A DNA stretch of 64,000 bases from the NCBI RefSeq assembly GCF_030285365.1, contig NZ_JASVDS010000004.1, positions 124,001 to 188,000 on the forward strand, written 5' to 3'. This DNA comes from Roseateles subflavus (lineage in GTDB: Bacteria > Pseudomonadota > Gammaproteobacteria > Burkholderiales > Burkholderiaceae_C). Below the pieces are notes generated by a model, which had not been told where the DNA came from, searched no databases, and worked only from the letters and a program-made list of their open reading frames with translations. Position numbers and translations under genes: made by a program. Below are positions 39,927-50,044 of this stretch, piece after piece. Position 1 is the stretch's first letter. Every line of letters starts with the position of its first letter.

Positions 39927-40961
39927 ATGAGCCGCGTGCTGCCGCCTTCGCCGGAGGAGGGCGGCGGCCGTGCGCCGGAACTCCAGCATTTCCGGGCCTT
40001 CGAGGCCATCGCCCGCCTGGGCAGCCTCACGCAGGCGGCCCAGGAGCTGGGGCTGACGCAGCCGGCGCTGTCCAAGGCGCTGGGCCTGCTGCGGCGCTAC
40101 TACGGCGACGAGCTCTTCCTGCGCAGCAAGCAGGGCATGCGCCCCACGCCGCTGGCCCGCCGGCTGCAGGCGGACGTCCATCAGCTCGTGGGTCTCGTCG
40201 AACACCGGCTGCGGGCCCGCGCGCCCTTCGATCCCGCGCACTCGTCCCGCACCTTCCGCATCAGCTGCACGGAGGTCGGGGCCATCCACTTCCTGCCGCG
40301 CCTGCTGGCCGCGGTGCGCGACAGCGCCCCTGGCGTGCGCTGGGAGGTGGTGCCGCTGGCCGGCGAGGCGCTGGGCAGCCTGCTGGCGTCCGGCGAGATC
40401 GACCTCGCGCTGGCGGCCTTCCTCGAGATGCAGCCGGGCCTGTGCTCGCAGGCGCTGTACCGCGTGGGCCACCGCTGCCTGGTGCGTGAGGGGCATCCCC
40501 GCATCCGGCACGAGCTCTCCCTGGAGCGCTTCTGCGCCGAGAAGCACGTCGTGGCGGCCGTCAGCGACGTTCAGCATGCCTACCGGCGTGTCGAGCAGGC
40601 CATCGTGCAGGCGGCGGGCGAGGGCGCCATCGGCCTGCGGGTGCATTCCCTGCTGACGGCGCCCTTCATCGTGGCGCAGTCGGACCACCTCTTCACGGCC
40701 ACCGAGCAGATCGCCCGGCAGATGGCGCAGCTGCCGGGCCTGCGCCTGCTGCCGTGCCCCTTGCCGCTGCCGCCCATCGTCGTCCATCAGTACTGGCACA
40801 GCCACCAGACGCAGGACCCGGCGGTGAGCTGGCTGCGCAGCCTCGTGGCGACGCATTTCGCCCAGCCCCTGGATCCCACGCCCCCCTCCCCACCGCCGCG
40901 CTGCGCCGGCCCGCACGCCGCCGTCGTGGATGCCGCAAGCGCACATGCCGCCCGGGCATGA
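39927..40961 (+). CDS. LysR family transcriptional regulator
   Basis: 344 residues. The N-terminal winged HTH (FEAIARLGSLTQAAQELGLTQPALSKAL) is followed by a LysR effector domain. The ATG at 39927 is five bases after the purL stop, so it is probably read from the purL message, which is unusual for a LysR gene; these are normally divergent from their target. A Pro/Ala/His-rich tail extends past residue 310. The target genes and ligand are unknown. A link to purine synthesis is suggested only by position. Confidence 0.88.
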   Translation: MSRVLPPSPEEGGGRAPELQHFRAFEAIARLGSLTQAAQELGLTQPALSKALGLLRRYYGDELFLRSKQGMRPTPLARRLQADVHQLVGLVEHRLRARAPFDPAHSSRTFRISCTEVGAIHFLPRLLAAVRDSAPGVRWEVVPLAGEALGSLLASGEIDLALAAFLEMQPGLCSQALYRVGHRCLVREGHPRIRHELSLERFCAEKHVVAAVSDVQHAYRRVEQAIVQAAGEGAIGLRVHSLLTAPFIVAQSDHLFTATEQIARQMAQLPGLRLLPCPLPLPPIVVHQYWHSHQTQDPAVSWLRSLVATHFAQPLDPTPPSPPPRCAGPHAAVVDAASAHAARA

Positions 40962-41156
40962 GCGAGATGCCGCGCGGCACATCTTGCTTGTGCAGGGCGG
41001 GCGGTCGCGCTGCAATCGCGGCGCGACGGCAGTCGTACCTGAGGAGAGAGGGGGCCCGCCGCTTCCCGGCTTTCGGGGGCGGCCCGGCGGATGTGACCAA
41101 GGCATCCACCGGGTGCGGGTGAGGGAAGGGCAGCGAAGGCTGAGCCTTCCGGGGCG

Positions 41157-41190
41157 GGCCCCGCGGCAGGCGCTGCGGGGCCCCGTTCTT
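41157..41190. terminator. GC-rich terminator hairpin
   Basis: GGGGCCCCGC-type arms at 41157-41166 and 41175-41184 enclose a short loop; a T-rich stretch (GTTCTTTCG) follows. It lies between the LysR gene and the converging histidine kinase gene. Confidence 0.7.
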
Positions 41191-41199
41191 TCGTTGGCG

Positions 41200-43839
41200 T
41201 CAGGCGCCGGGCAGCACCGGTCCGACCTTGGGCAGGCGGATCTCGAAACGGCTGCCCCGGCCGGGCTCGCTGTGCAGGCTGATGTGGCCGCCCAGCACCG
41301 TGCTCACCAGGTTGTAGACGATGTTCAGGCCGAGGCCCGTGCCACCGCGACCCATCTTGGTGGTGAAGAAGGGGTCGAACGCGCGCCGCCGGACGTCCTC
41401 GCTCATGCCGATGCCGTCGTCCTCCACGACCAGCAGGTACTCCTGCGCCGACAGGCTGCGGGCACTGACTCGCACCCGTCCCTCGACGCGCCCCTCGAAG
41501 GCATGGACCAGCGCATTGAGCAGCAGATTGCCCAACACCTGGCCCAGCGGGCCCGGGTAGCCCTCCAGCGGCTCGTCCAGCGCGAGTTGTGACTCCAGCG
41601 CGTAGGGCGTGGTCTTCCAGCGGGCGCGCAGCAGGCTCATCACGTCCGCCACGACGGCCTCCAGCTGGTAGGGGCGCCGCTGCATGCTGGTCTGGTCGAC
41701 GGAGAGCTGCTTGAAGTGGCTGACGAGCTCGCCGGCGGTGCCCAGGCCGCGCAGGAGGATGTCGCAGGCCGTGCCCGCCTCCTGCAGATAGGCCTCGAGC
41801 GAGGAGCGGCGCATCTGCCCGCTGCCGAACTCGGTGCGGACCTCCTGCGTGCGTTCCTGCAGCGTCGAGGCCGTGGTCAGGCAGTTGCCCAGCGGTGTGT
41901 TCAGCTCGTGCGCGACGCCCGCCACCATGGCGCCGAGGCCGGCCAGCTTCTCCGAGCGCAGCAGGCCATCCTGCGCGTCCTTCAGGTCCTGCAGCGCCTC
42001 ACGCAGTTCCAGCGTGCGCTGCTGCACCCGCGACTCGAGCTCGGCATTGAGCTGCCGCAGCTGGTTCTCGGCGGCGCGCTGCGCACTGATGTCCCGGGCC
42101 ACGCCGAGATAGCCGATGGCCTGCCCGTCGCGGCCGCGCACATGGCTGACGCTCAGCGAGACCCACAGCGCCCGGCCGTCCTTGCGCACATACGTCCATT
42201 CCCGCGTCTCGCTGCCCAGCTCGCGGGCCAGGAGCACGAAGGTGTCGAAGCCCTCGACGGCCGTGCCGCGCAGCCGGGAGAGTTCCGCCGCGCGCTGCCG
42301 CACTTCCTCCGCCTCATGCAGCATCGCCGGCGTGCGCCCGAGCAGCTCGGCCTCGGCATAGCCCAGCATGCGCTCGGCGCCGCGGTTGAAGAGCACGATG
42401 CGCCCGTCCATGTCGGTGGCGATGATGGCCACCTCCACCGCCGCGTCGAGCACGGCCTGCAGGCGGTCGCGGGCCGCCGCCAGCGCCTGCTGGGAGCCGC
42501 GCAGCGCGGCCTCGGCCTCCTTGGCGGCGGTGATGTTCCGACCCGTGCCGCGATAGCCCCGGAAGACGCCCTGCGCGTCGAAGAAGGGCACACCGGAGAT
42601 GCTCACGTGGCGGATCTGGCCGTCCGGCGTGCGCTGGGCATATTCGAAGTCGCGGAAGGGCTCATGACGCGCCAGCAGGGCCTTGTGCTCCTCCCAGTCG
42701 ATGCCGGGCAGCAGGGCGGGGGAGTCCCAGCGGCGGTGGCCCAGCACCTGGCTGGTCTGCACTTCCGTCGCTTCCTCGGCAATGCGGGAGACATAGGTGA
42801 AGCACAGGTGCTCGTCCTGTTCCCAGACCCAGTCGCTGGCGAGCGCGGCCATGCTGCGGAAGCGGGCCTGGGATTCCTCCAGCGCCTGCCGGGCCTGGTG
42901 GCCGTCGGCGATCTCGCGGGCCAGGGCCTCGTTGCGCTGCTGCAGGACGCGGCTCTGCCACACCAGCAGCGCCAGCAGCAGGCTCAGCACCGTCCCCGCA
43001 CCCGCCGCCGAGAGCACCTCGGGCGATTGCCAGCGGAAGGGCTCGCTGGTCCATCCATCGACGGGTTGGCCCACCAGCAGCCAGCGCGCGCCTGGCACCA
43101 GCACGAGCTGCTGTGCCCGCTGTGCCTCCCGCAGCAGGGCCGCCTGGCCCCAGATCAGCCGCCCCGGCTCCTTGTTGCTCTGGGCCTCGGTGAGCGCGAG
43201 GCTCAGCTCCGGATGACCGGCCATCCCGGCATCCGCCATGAAGCGGTCCAGGTCCGCCACGACGGAGACCGTCCCCCAGTAGCGCGGCTCGGCGCCTTCG
43301 GGCGAGTTCAGGAACACGGGTGTGCGCATCACGAGGCCCTGGCCGCCCTGCACCAGCTGCACCGGCCCGGCGAGGACGGGGCTGCGGCTCTCCCGGGCCT
43401 GCTGCACCTGCCGCCACTGGCCCGGGAGGCTGCGGTAGTCGAGGCCGATCACCCGCTCGTTGCCGGCCCGGGGATAGACCATGCGCGCGACGTCGTCCGG
43501 CGCCGCGGTGAGGCTGCGCACCTGCGGGCTGAGCCGGATCGCCTTGTCGGCCAGCAGGGCGAAGCGGGCCTCCGTGATGCCGCCATCCAGCTGGATCACC
43601 GATTCCAGGGACAGCGTGTGGGCGAAGGTGTTGCGCGCCGCCAGCTCCAGGCGCCCGCGCAGGAGTTCGAGCTGCTCCGAAACCCGCTGGCGCTCCACCT
43701 CGGCCTGCTGCCGGGCATCGAGGCGGGCCAGCGTGGTGCAGACGAGAAGACTCAGCAGCAGGCTCAGCAGGACCGGCCAGTAGCCGGTGCCCAGGGCGAT
43801 CCAGCCTCGCAGGGGGTGGCGTGGCGGGACCTCAGCCAT
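41200..43839 (-). CDS. CHASE-PAS membrane sensor histidine kinase
   Basis: 879 residues from the ATG at 43839. Two membrane spans (about 18-38 and 290-312) frame a CHASE-type periplasmic sensor. Two PAS domains follow (one beginning SQARFRSMAALASDWVWEQ, another AVEVAIIATDMDG), then a dimerisation domain with His644 (VAHELNTP), and an ATPase domain with N box GNLLLNAL, G1 DDGIGM and G2 GGTGLGLNIV. No response regulator is adjacent, so it signals to a distant partner. HAMP and receiver domains are absent. The ligand is unknown. Confidence 0.92.
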   Translation of the reverse strand: MAEVPPRHPLRGWIALGTGYWPVLLSLLLSLLVCTTLARLDARQQAEVERQRVSEQLELLRGRLELAARNTFAHTLSLESVIQLDGGITEARFALLADKAIRLSPQVRSLTAAPDDVARMVYPRAGNERVIGLDYRSLPGQWRQVQQARESRSPVLAGPVQLVQGGQGLVMRTPVFLNSPEGAEPRYWGTVSVVADLDRFMADAGMAGHPELSLALTEAQSNKEPGRLIWGQAALLREAQRAQQLVLVPGARWLLVGQPVDGWTSEPFRWQSPEVLSAAGAGTVLSLLLALLVWQSRVLQQRNEALAREIADGHQARQALEESQARFRSMAALASDWVWEQDEHLCFTYVSRIAEEATEVQTSQVLGHRRWDSPALLPGIDWEEHKALLARHEPFRDFEYAQRTPDGQIRHVSISGVPFFDAQGVFRGYRGTGRNITAAKEAEAALRGSQQALAAARDRLQAVLDAAVEVAIIATDMDGRIVLFNRGAERMLGYAEAELLGRTPAMLHEAEEVRQRAAELSRLRGTAVEGFDTFVLLARELGSETREWTYVRKDGRALWVSLSVSHVRGRDGQAIGYLGVARDISAQRAAENQLRQLNAELESRVQQRTLELREALQDLKDAQDGLLRSEKLAGLGAMVAGVAHELNTPLGNCLTTASTLQERTQEVRTEFGSGQMRRSSLEAYLQEAGTACDILLRGLGTAGELVSHFKQLSVDQTSMQRRPYQLEAVVADVMSLLRARWKTTPYALESQLALDEPLEGYPGPLGQVLGNLLLNALVHAFEGRVEGRVRVSARSLSAQEYLLVVEDDGIGMSEDVRRRAFDPFFTTKMGRGGTGLGLNIVYNLVSTVLGGHISLHSEPGRGSRFEIRLPKVGPVLPGA

Positions 43840-43983
43840 GGCGGGGGGCCCGGGAGCGCGAACGAGGGAAAGCGGATGCCGGCATGCCGTACTGCAGCGA
43901 AGCCCTGATGCGTTCCACGGTATCACAGCCGCGGCCCGCGGGGGCTTCTTGTCCGTGCGGGGGGCAGTGACCCGCGCGGCGCC

Positions 43984-45078
<1,095 letters not shown>

Positions 45079-45180
45079 GCGGAAGGAGGGAATGGCGTCA
45101 GGTCCGAGAATGGGAACAGGTCCGGATTATTCAAGACTTAGACTGCGCTCCGCGCTCCGACCCCTGTCACTCATTGCCGC

Positions 45181-45903
45181 ATGAACCTGCCTCTGCCGAC
45201 CGACGCCCGCGATGACCGCCTGGACGCCCTGCGCGGTGTCGCCATGGTCTGGATGACCGTCTTCCATTTCAGCTTCGACCTCCAGCACCAGGGCTTCTTC
45301 AAGGCCAACTTCTATGAGGACCCCTTCTGGACGCTGCAGCGCACCTGCATCGTGAGCCTGTTCCTGCTGTGCGCGGGCGTGGGGCAGGCGGTCGCGGTGT
45401 CGCAGGGGCAGGGCTGGCCGCGCTTCTGGCGCCGCTGGGCGCAGATCGCCGGGTGCGCGCTGCTGGTGAGCGCGGGATCCTGGTTCATGTTTCCGCGGTC
45501 CTACATCAGCTTCGGGGTGCTGCATGGCATGGCCGTGATGCTGATCGTGCTGCGCCTCCTGCTGCCGCGCCTGGGGCAGGGCGCCCTGCTGGCGCTGGCC
45601 CTGGCCTGCCTGCTGGTGCCGGTGTGGGCCCGTCATCCCGTCTTCGATACCCGTTGGACGAACTGGGTGGGCCTCGTGACCCACAAGCCCGTCACCGAGG
45701 ACTACGTGCCGGTGCTGCCCTGGCTGGGCGTGATGCTGCTTGGGGCGGCGCTGGCGCGCTGGGTGGCCCCGCGGCTGGGCCCGCCGCGCCCGTCCGGGCG
45801 TCTGCGCGGTGGCCTGGCCCTGCTGGGCCGCTGGAGCCTGAGCTACTACATGGTCCATCAGCCGGTGCTGATCGGTGCCCTGATGCTGTGGCAGATGCGC
45901 TAG
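45181..45903 (+). CDS. DUF1624 family membrane acyltransferase-like protein
   Basis: 240 residues, about seven membrane segments. The DDRLDALRGVAMVWMTVFHFSFD start is the DUF1624/HGSNAT-like pattern of membrane-bound acyltransferases (the paired Arg-Gly and His region), and the C-terminal SYYMVHQPVLIG block fits. It resembles the heparan-alpha-glucosaminide acetyltransferase family, but no catalytic activity is shown for the bacterial group. It is divergent from the HtrA-type gene. Confidence 0.85.
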   Translation: MNLPLPTDARDDRLDALRGVAMVWMTVFHFSFDLQHQGFFKANFYEDPFWTLQRTCIVSLFLLCAGVGQAVAVSQGQGWPRFWRRWAQIAGCALLVSAGSWFMFPRSYISFGVLHGMAVMLIVLRLLLPRLGQGALLALALACLLVPVWARHPVFDTRWTNWVGLVTHKPVTEDYVPVLPWLGVMLLGAALARWVAPRLGPPRPSGRLRGGLALLGRWSLSYYMVHQPVLIGALMLWQMR

Positions 45904-45968
45904 CGGGCTCGGGCCCGCCCGGCGCGCGGATGCCGGCCTGAGTCGCGGGCAGGCGACAATGGGGGGAT

Positions 45969-46715
45969 ATGAGCGCCAAACACATCCTCTTCGGCTTCCA
46001 TGCCGTCACCGTGCGGCTGAAGACCGCCCCCCAGTCCATCACCGAGATCCATTTCGAGGGCTCCCGCCGCGACCAGCGCATGCGCCAGTTCCTCGAGCGC
46101 GCCCGCGAGGCCGGTGCCAAGCTGGTGGAGAGCGACGGCGACCGCCTCGCCGCGCTGGCGGGCAACAGCCGCCACCAGGGCGTGGTGGCGCGCTGCTCGG
46201 CCGTGGCTCAGCAGCACTCGCTGGACGACGTGCTGGACGGCGTGGACGGCGCGCCGCTGGTGCTGGTGCTGGATGGCGTCACCGACCCCCACAACCTGGG
46301 CGCCTGTCTGCGTGTGGCCGACGGCGCCGGGGCGCACGCCGTCGTGGCACCCAAGGACCACGCCGTGGGCCTCAACGCCACGGTGGCCAAGGTGGCCAGC
46401 GGCGCCGCCGAGACGGTGCCCTACCTGATGGTCACCAACCTCGCCCGGACGCTCAATGAGCTGAAGGAACGCAACATCTGGGTCGTCGGTACCTCCGACC
46501 AGGCCGAGAAGTCCATCTACGACCTGGACCTGAAGGGCCCCATCGCCCTGGTGCTGGGCGCGGAAGGCGAGGGCATGCGCCAGCTGACGGCCAAGACCTG
46601 CGACGAGCTGGTCCGCATCCCGATGCAGGGCGCGGTCGAGAGCCTGAATGTCTCGGTGGCGGCAGGGGTGTGCCTCTACGAAGCGCTGCGCCAGCGCCAG
46701 GCGGGCTCGCGATAA
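45969..46715 (+). CDS. rlmB: 23S rRNA (guanosine2251-2'-O)-methyltransferase
   Basis: 248 residues, SpoU/SPOUT class. A small N-terminal substrate-binding domain ([17 protein letters not shown]) precedes the knot domain with its motifs: [31 protein letters not shown] and [16 protein letters not shown]. It methylates G2251 in the peptidyl-transferase P loop using S-adenosylmethionine. It lies 36 bp before upp. Confidence 0.96.
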   Translation: MSAKHILFGFHAVTVRLKTAPQSITEIHFEGSRRDQRMRQFLERAREAGAKLVESDGDRLAALAGNSRHQGVVARCSAVAQQHSLDDVLDGVDGAPLVLVLDGVTDPHNLGACLRVADGAGAHAVVAPKDHAVGLNATVAKVASGAAETVPYLMVTNLARTLNELKERNIWVVGTSDQAEKSIYDLDLKGPIALVLGAEGEGMRQLTAKTCDELVRIPMQGAVESLNVSVAAGVCLYEALRQRQAGSR

Positions 46716-46751
46716 TCGCGCTCATTCATGAATCAAACGAGTCGAAGCCCC

Positions 46752-47384
46752 ATGACTGTCATCGAAGTTCGCCATCCCCTGGTCCAGCACAAGATCGGCC
46801 TGATGCGCGAGGCCGACATCTCCACCAAGAAGTTCCGCGAGCTGACGGGGGAGGTCGCCCGCCTGCTGGCCTACGAGGCCACGGCCGACTTCCCGCTGGA
46901 GACGACCACCCTGAACTGCTGGAGCGGCCCGACCGAGGTCGAGCAGATCGCCGGCAAGAAGGTCACCGTGGTGCCCATCCTGCGTGCCGGCCTGGGCATG
47001 CTGGACGGGGTGCTGGACATGATCCCCAATGCCAAGATCAGCGTCGTCGGCCTGGCCCGTGACCACGAGACCCTGCAGCCGGTGCACTACTTCGAGAAGT
47101 TCGTGGGTCACCTGGAGGAGCGCACGGCCCTGGTCGTCGATCCCATGCTGGCCACCGCCGGTTCCATGATCGCCACCATCGACCTGCTCAAGCGTCGCGG
47201 CTGCAAGGACATCCGCGCGCTCGTGCTGGTGGCCGCACCGGAGGGCGTCGCGGCGCTGACCCAGGCCCACCCGGACGTGCGCTGCTGGACCGCCGCCATC
47301 GACAGCCATCTCAACGAGAACGGCTACATCATCCCGGGCCTCGGCGACGCGGGTGACAAGATCTTCGGCACCAAGGAAGGCTGA
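46752..47384 (+). CDS. upp: Uracil phosphoribosyltransferase
   Basis: 210 residues from the ATG at 46752, the family start; an upstream in-frame ATG at 46728 adds eight residues. The PRPP-binding block [14 protein letters not shown] and uracil-binding [16 protein letters not shown] are intact. It makes UMP from uracil and PRPP in pyrimidine salvage. A palindrome ATTCATGAAT (46724-46733) lies just before it. A strong terminator follows. Confidence 0.97.
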   Translation: MTVIEVRHPLVQHKIGLMREADISTKKFRELTGEVARLLAYEATADFPLETTTLNCWSGPTEVEQIAGKKVTVVPILRAGLGMLDGVLDMIPNAKISVVGLARDHETLQPVHYFEKFVGHLEERTALVVDPMLATAGSMIATIDLLKRRGCKDIRALVLVAAPEGVAALTQAHPDVRCWTAAIDSHLNENGYIIPGLGDAGDKIFGTKEG

Positions 47385-47437
47385 GCCTCCGGGGCGCGCG
47401 CGAAGCGGCCTCTCCCCAAAGAAATCCCCAAGAGAAA

Positions 47438-47463
47438 AGGCGCCCGAGGGCGCCTTTTTTTTT
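47438..47463. terminator. Intrinsic terminator between upp and the first PEP-CTERM gene
   Basis: AAGGCGCCC (47438-47446) and GGGCGCCTT (47450-47458) with loop GAG and a long T run (nine T). An A-run on the other side makes it bidirectional. Its stem is nearly the same as the one downstream of the second lectin gene at 48243. Confidence 0.9.
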
Positions 47464-47512
47464 GGACGGGGGCGAGGGGGCGGTCCCCCTCAGGTCCGTC
47501 ACCGGCCGGGTG

Positions 47513-48067
47513 TCAGGCCTTCTTGCGGCGCACGACGCCGGCCAGACCCAGGCCCAGGCCGATCAGGGCCAGGGAGGCGGGTTCCGGCACGGTGCTGCCG
47601 CTGTACTCGACCACATAGCCATTGCGCTGGCCGGCATTGGAGCCTGGGCCGCCATGGTCGTTCCACAGGCCGAAGCCGGCCCAGTTGATGTGCACGAAGT
47701 TCTCGCCGCCGCAGCAGTTGTTGGGCTCGCCGGGCCCCCAGTTGGTGTAGGTGAAGGCCAGGCCGGCCTCGGGGCCCGAGCGCCAGGTCCAGGCATTCAC
47801 CGCATTGCCGGCGTCCGAACCACCGATCCAGGCGAGCGCACCCTTGGCCGTGTTGGCGACAAAGGTGTTCTCGGCGGCCGAGGTGATGGTGACCAGGTAG
47901 CCGGTCATGCCCTGGTAGGACTTGGAGGCGGCCTGGCTGAACGCGGTCTGGGCGGTCACGGCGTCTGTGAAGTACTCGTAGTAGTGGCCGTTGGCGGCGT
48001 TGAAGACGGGAGCCGCGTGGGCGGATCCGGCGGCCGCGAGGGCCAGGGCCATTGCAAGCTTTTTCAT
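47513..48067 (-). CDS. C-type-lectin PEP-CTERM protein, copy 1
   Basis: 184 residues. A signal peptide (cleaved after AHA) is followed by a C-type lectin-like domain: YEYF near the start, ENTFVA, WIGGSD, GPEAG, the calcium/carbohydrate block GEPNN-CCGGENFVHIN and a LWND motif. The C-terminus has PEP (VPEPASLALI), a membrane span and a basic tail (RRKKA), the sorting signal recognised by exosortase, so the protein is handed to the cell surface or matrix. No exosortase is in the window. It has a paralog directly upstream (next entry), sharing most of its length. Confidence 0.93.
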   Translation of the reverse strand: MKKLAMALALAAAGSAHAAPVFNAANGHYYEYFTDAVTAQTAFSQAASKSYQGMTGYLVTITSAAENTFVANTAKGALAWIGGSDAGNAVNAWTWRSGPEAGLAFTYTNWGPGEPNNCCGGENFVHINWAGFGLWNDHGGPGSNAGQRNGYVVEYSGSTVPEPASLALIGLGLGLAGVVRRKKA

Positions 48068-48159
48068 GGTGTTTCCAAAGCGTGGTAGTTGACGAGCGGC
48101 CAGTATCGTCAGGCGCTGGCGGTTTCCGATCACCCGTGGTGAAGGGGTCCGGGGCGTCC

Positions 48160-48170
48160 TAACGTTTGCG
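48160..48170. promoter_or_regulatory. PurR-box half-site before the first PEP-CTERM gene
   Basis: TAACGTTTGCG is an 11-base exact match to the operator upstream of purL, 93 bp before the start of the lectin gene. The outer half is degenerate (11 of 16 over the full box), so it may be chance. Confidence 0.25.
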
Positions 48171-48242
48171 AGTAGCAGCCCGGTATCACGCCCCGGATGA
48201 CGCTGGCGGGTTCGCCACTTCCGGCCGTCACCGGCATGAAAA

Positions 48243-48262
48243 AAGGCGCCCGGAGGCGCCTT
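48243..48262. terminator. Terminator hairpin after the second PEP-CTERM gene
   Basis: AAGGCGCC (48243-48250) pairs with GGCGCCTT (48255-48262) around the loop CGGA; an A run lies on its left, which is a T run for the minus-strand gene that ends at 48302. The stem nearly repeats that of 47438-47463, as if the duplication included it. Confidence 0.75.
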
Positions 48263-48301
48263 TGGCATGGCGGGGCGCGCAGCCCCGTCTGCAGTTCAGT
48301 C

Positions 48302-48853
48302 TCAGGCCTTCTTGCGGCGCACGACGCCGGCCAGACCCAGGCCCAGGCCGATCAGGGCCAGGGAGGCGGGTTCCGGCACGGTGCTGCCGCTGTACTCGAC
48401 CACATAGCCGTTGCGCTGGCCGGCGTTGGCCGGGCCGCCGTGGTCGTTCCACAGGCCGAAACCGGCCCAGTTGATGTGCACGTAGTCTTCACCGCCGCAG
48501 CAGTTGTTGGGCTCGCCGGGTGCCCAGCTGGTGAAGGTGAAGGCCTGGCCGGCTTCGGGGCCGACGCGCCAGGTCCAGTTGTTCACGGCGGCGCCGTGGT
48601 CCGAGCCACCGATCCAGGCCAGCTGGCCGTTGGCGGTGCTGGCGACGAAGGTGTTCTCGGCGCGGCTGGTGATGGTGGTCAGGTAGCCGGTCATGCCCAG
48701 ATACGTCTTCGAGGCGGCCAGGGTGAAGGCCTGCTCGGCGGTCACGGCGTCAGCGAAGTACTCGTAGTAGTGGCCGTTGGCGCTGTTGTAGACCGGAGCC
48801 GCCTGTGCGGCGCCTGCGGCCGCGAGGGCCAGGGCGAGAGCCAGTTTTTTCAT
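48302..48853 (-). CDS. C-type-lectin PEP-CTERM protein, copy 2
   Basis: 183 residues with the same build as the neighbour: signal peptide ending AQA, lectin-like domain (WIGGSD, GPEAG, GEPNN-CCGGEDYVHIN, LWND) and PEP-CTERM tail. The last 108 bp are base-for-base the same as in copy 1, and the two differ by one residue in length near GP-(GS)NAG. The identity falls off toward the 5' end. It should be sorted to the surface by the same exosortase. The pair probably arose by tandem duplication with later gene conversion of the 3' part. Confidence 0.93.
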   Translation of the reverse strand: MKKLALALALAAAGAAQAAPVYNSANGHYYEYFADAVTAEQAFTLAASKTYLGMTGYLTTITSRAENTFVASTANGQLAWIGGSDHGAAVNNWTWRVGPEAGQAFTFTSWAPGEPNNCCGGEDYVHINWAGFGLWNDHGGPANAGQRNGYVVEYSGSTVPEPASLALIGLGLGLAGVVRRKKA

Positions 48854-48930
48854 GGTCGGATGGATGTTGGTGAAATGACGCCGCAGTATCGCCAGCGCTC
48901 CCAGGGGCGCCATCCCTTGTTGAAGGGGGG

Positions 48931-49458
48931 TCAGGTCATGCAGGCGGCACCAACGACGCCGCCGAGCAACACCATCCAGACCACCGACAGCCGCGTCCGC
49001 AGGCTCAGCAGCAGGGTGACCGCCACGAGAGCGATGGCCGGGAGCCGGCGCTCGGGCTGCTGCACATAGGGCGCTGCCAGCAGCCAGCCCGTGGCGATGA
49101 TCAGGCCCAGCGTGAGCGGTTGCAGGCCCAGCGTGAAGGAGCGCACCCCGCGGTCCTCCTGGTGGGCGCGGGCCCAGCGGGTCGCCACGAGCACCAGCGT
49201 GGTCGAGGGCAGCATGATGCCGCCCATGGCCGCCAGCGCCCCGGCCAGGCCCGCGACCTGGTAGCCCAGCACCGCCACGAAGAGGATGTTGGGTCCCGGC
49301 GCGGCCTGGGCCAGGGCGATGGACTGGGTGAAGGTCTCGTCGCTCAGCCAGCCGCGGTCGCCCACCAGGTAGCGGTGCATCTCCGGCGCAGTGGTGATGG
49401 CGCCGCCGATGGCGAGGAGCGACAGCGCCAGGAAGTGCAGGAAGAGATCCAGCAGCAT
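48931..49458 (-). CDS. Chromate transporter, second short ChrA half
   Basis: 175 residues, about six membrane segments. The CHR signature is seen in FLALSLLAIGGAITTAPEMH and LAQAAPGPNILFVAVLGYQ. It begins one base after the stop of the upstream half, so both are made together and should form a heterodimer in the inner membrane. CHR pairs export chromate in proven cases; in others the function is unknown. Confidence 0.9.
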   Translation of the reverse strand: MLLDLFLHFLALSLLAIGGAITTAPEMHRYLVGDRGWLSDETFTQSIALAQAAPGPNILFVAVLGYQVAGLAGALAAMGGIMLPSTTLVLVATRWARAHQEDRGVRSFTLGLQPLTLGLIIATGWLLAAPYVQQPERRLPAIALVAVTLLLSLRTRLSVVWMVLLGGVVGAACMT

Positions 49459-49459
49459 G

Positions 49460-50044
49460 TCAGTGTTCCGTCCGGTCGAGCCGACGGTAGACCAGCGCCA
49501 TGCCCAGACCGCCCAGTCCCAGCACGATCCACACGAGCGGCCAGCGTAGCAGCGCGATGGCCCCGAAGGCGAGGGCAGCGAAGGCGAGGGCCGCGGGGCG
49601 GCCAAGCGGGTGCTTCTTCAGTGTGCCCAGCAGCTTCACGCCGGTCGCGAGGATCAGCCCGGCCGAGACGGCACCCATGCCGCGCAGCGCACCCTGGACC
49701 CAGGGCGTGTGCAGCCATTGGCCGGCCAGCGCCGTGAGGCCCAGCACGATCAGGCAGGGCACGACGAACATGCCGGCGAGGGCCGCAAAGGCGCCCCGCA
49801 GACCGAAGAAGCGGTCGCCGATCATCAGGGAGATGTTGACGATGTTGGGCCCTGGCATCACCTGGGCGACGGCCAGCATCTCGATGAAGTCCTGCTTGCT
49901 GAGCCAGCCCAGGCGCTCCACGAGCTCCCGTTGCGCCACGGCCAGCACGCCGCCGAAGCCCTGCAGGGCGAGGCGGTTGAAGGCGAGAAAGAGATCCCAG
50001 GGGCCGGCCGGCGCGGGATGCAGGGCCTCGCCGGGCGCCGTCAT
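49460..50044 (-). CDS. Chromate transporter, first short ChrA half
   Basis: 194 residues. The N-terminal half of the CHR superfamily pair: LFLAFNRLALQGFGGVLAVAQREL and LAVAQVMPGPNIVNISLMIG are its signature blocks, followed by about five more spans. Its ATG overlaps the stop of the dehydrogenase gene (TGATG), so all three genes form a coupled minus-strand operon. The two halves correspond to the two homologous domains of long ChrA proteins. Confidence 0.9.
   Translation of the reverse strand: MTAPGEALHPAPAGPWDLFLAFNRLALQGFGGVLAVAQRELVERLGWLSKQDFIEMLAVAQVMPGPNIVNISLMIGDRFFGLRGAFAALAGMFVVPCLIVLGLTALAGQWLHTPWVQGALRGMGAVSAGLILATGVKLLGTLKKHPLGRPAALAFAALAFGAIALLRWPLVWIVLGLGGLGMALVYRRLDRTEH

Noticed and set aside
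47513-48853. Repeated units as a CRISPR array
   Set aside because: They are two copies of one protein-coding gene, not short spaced direct repeats.
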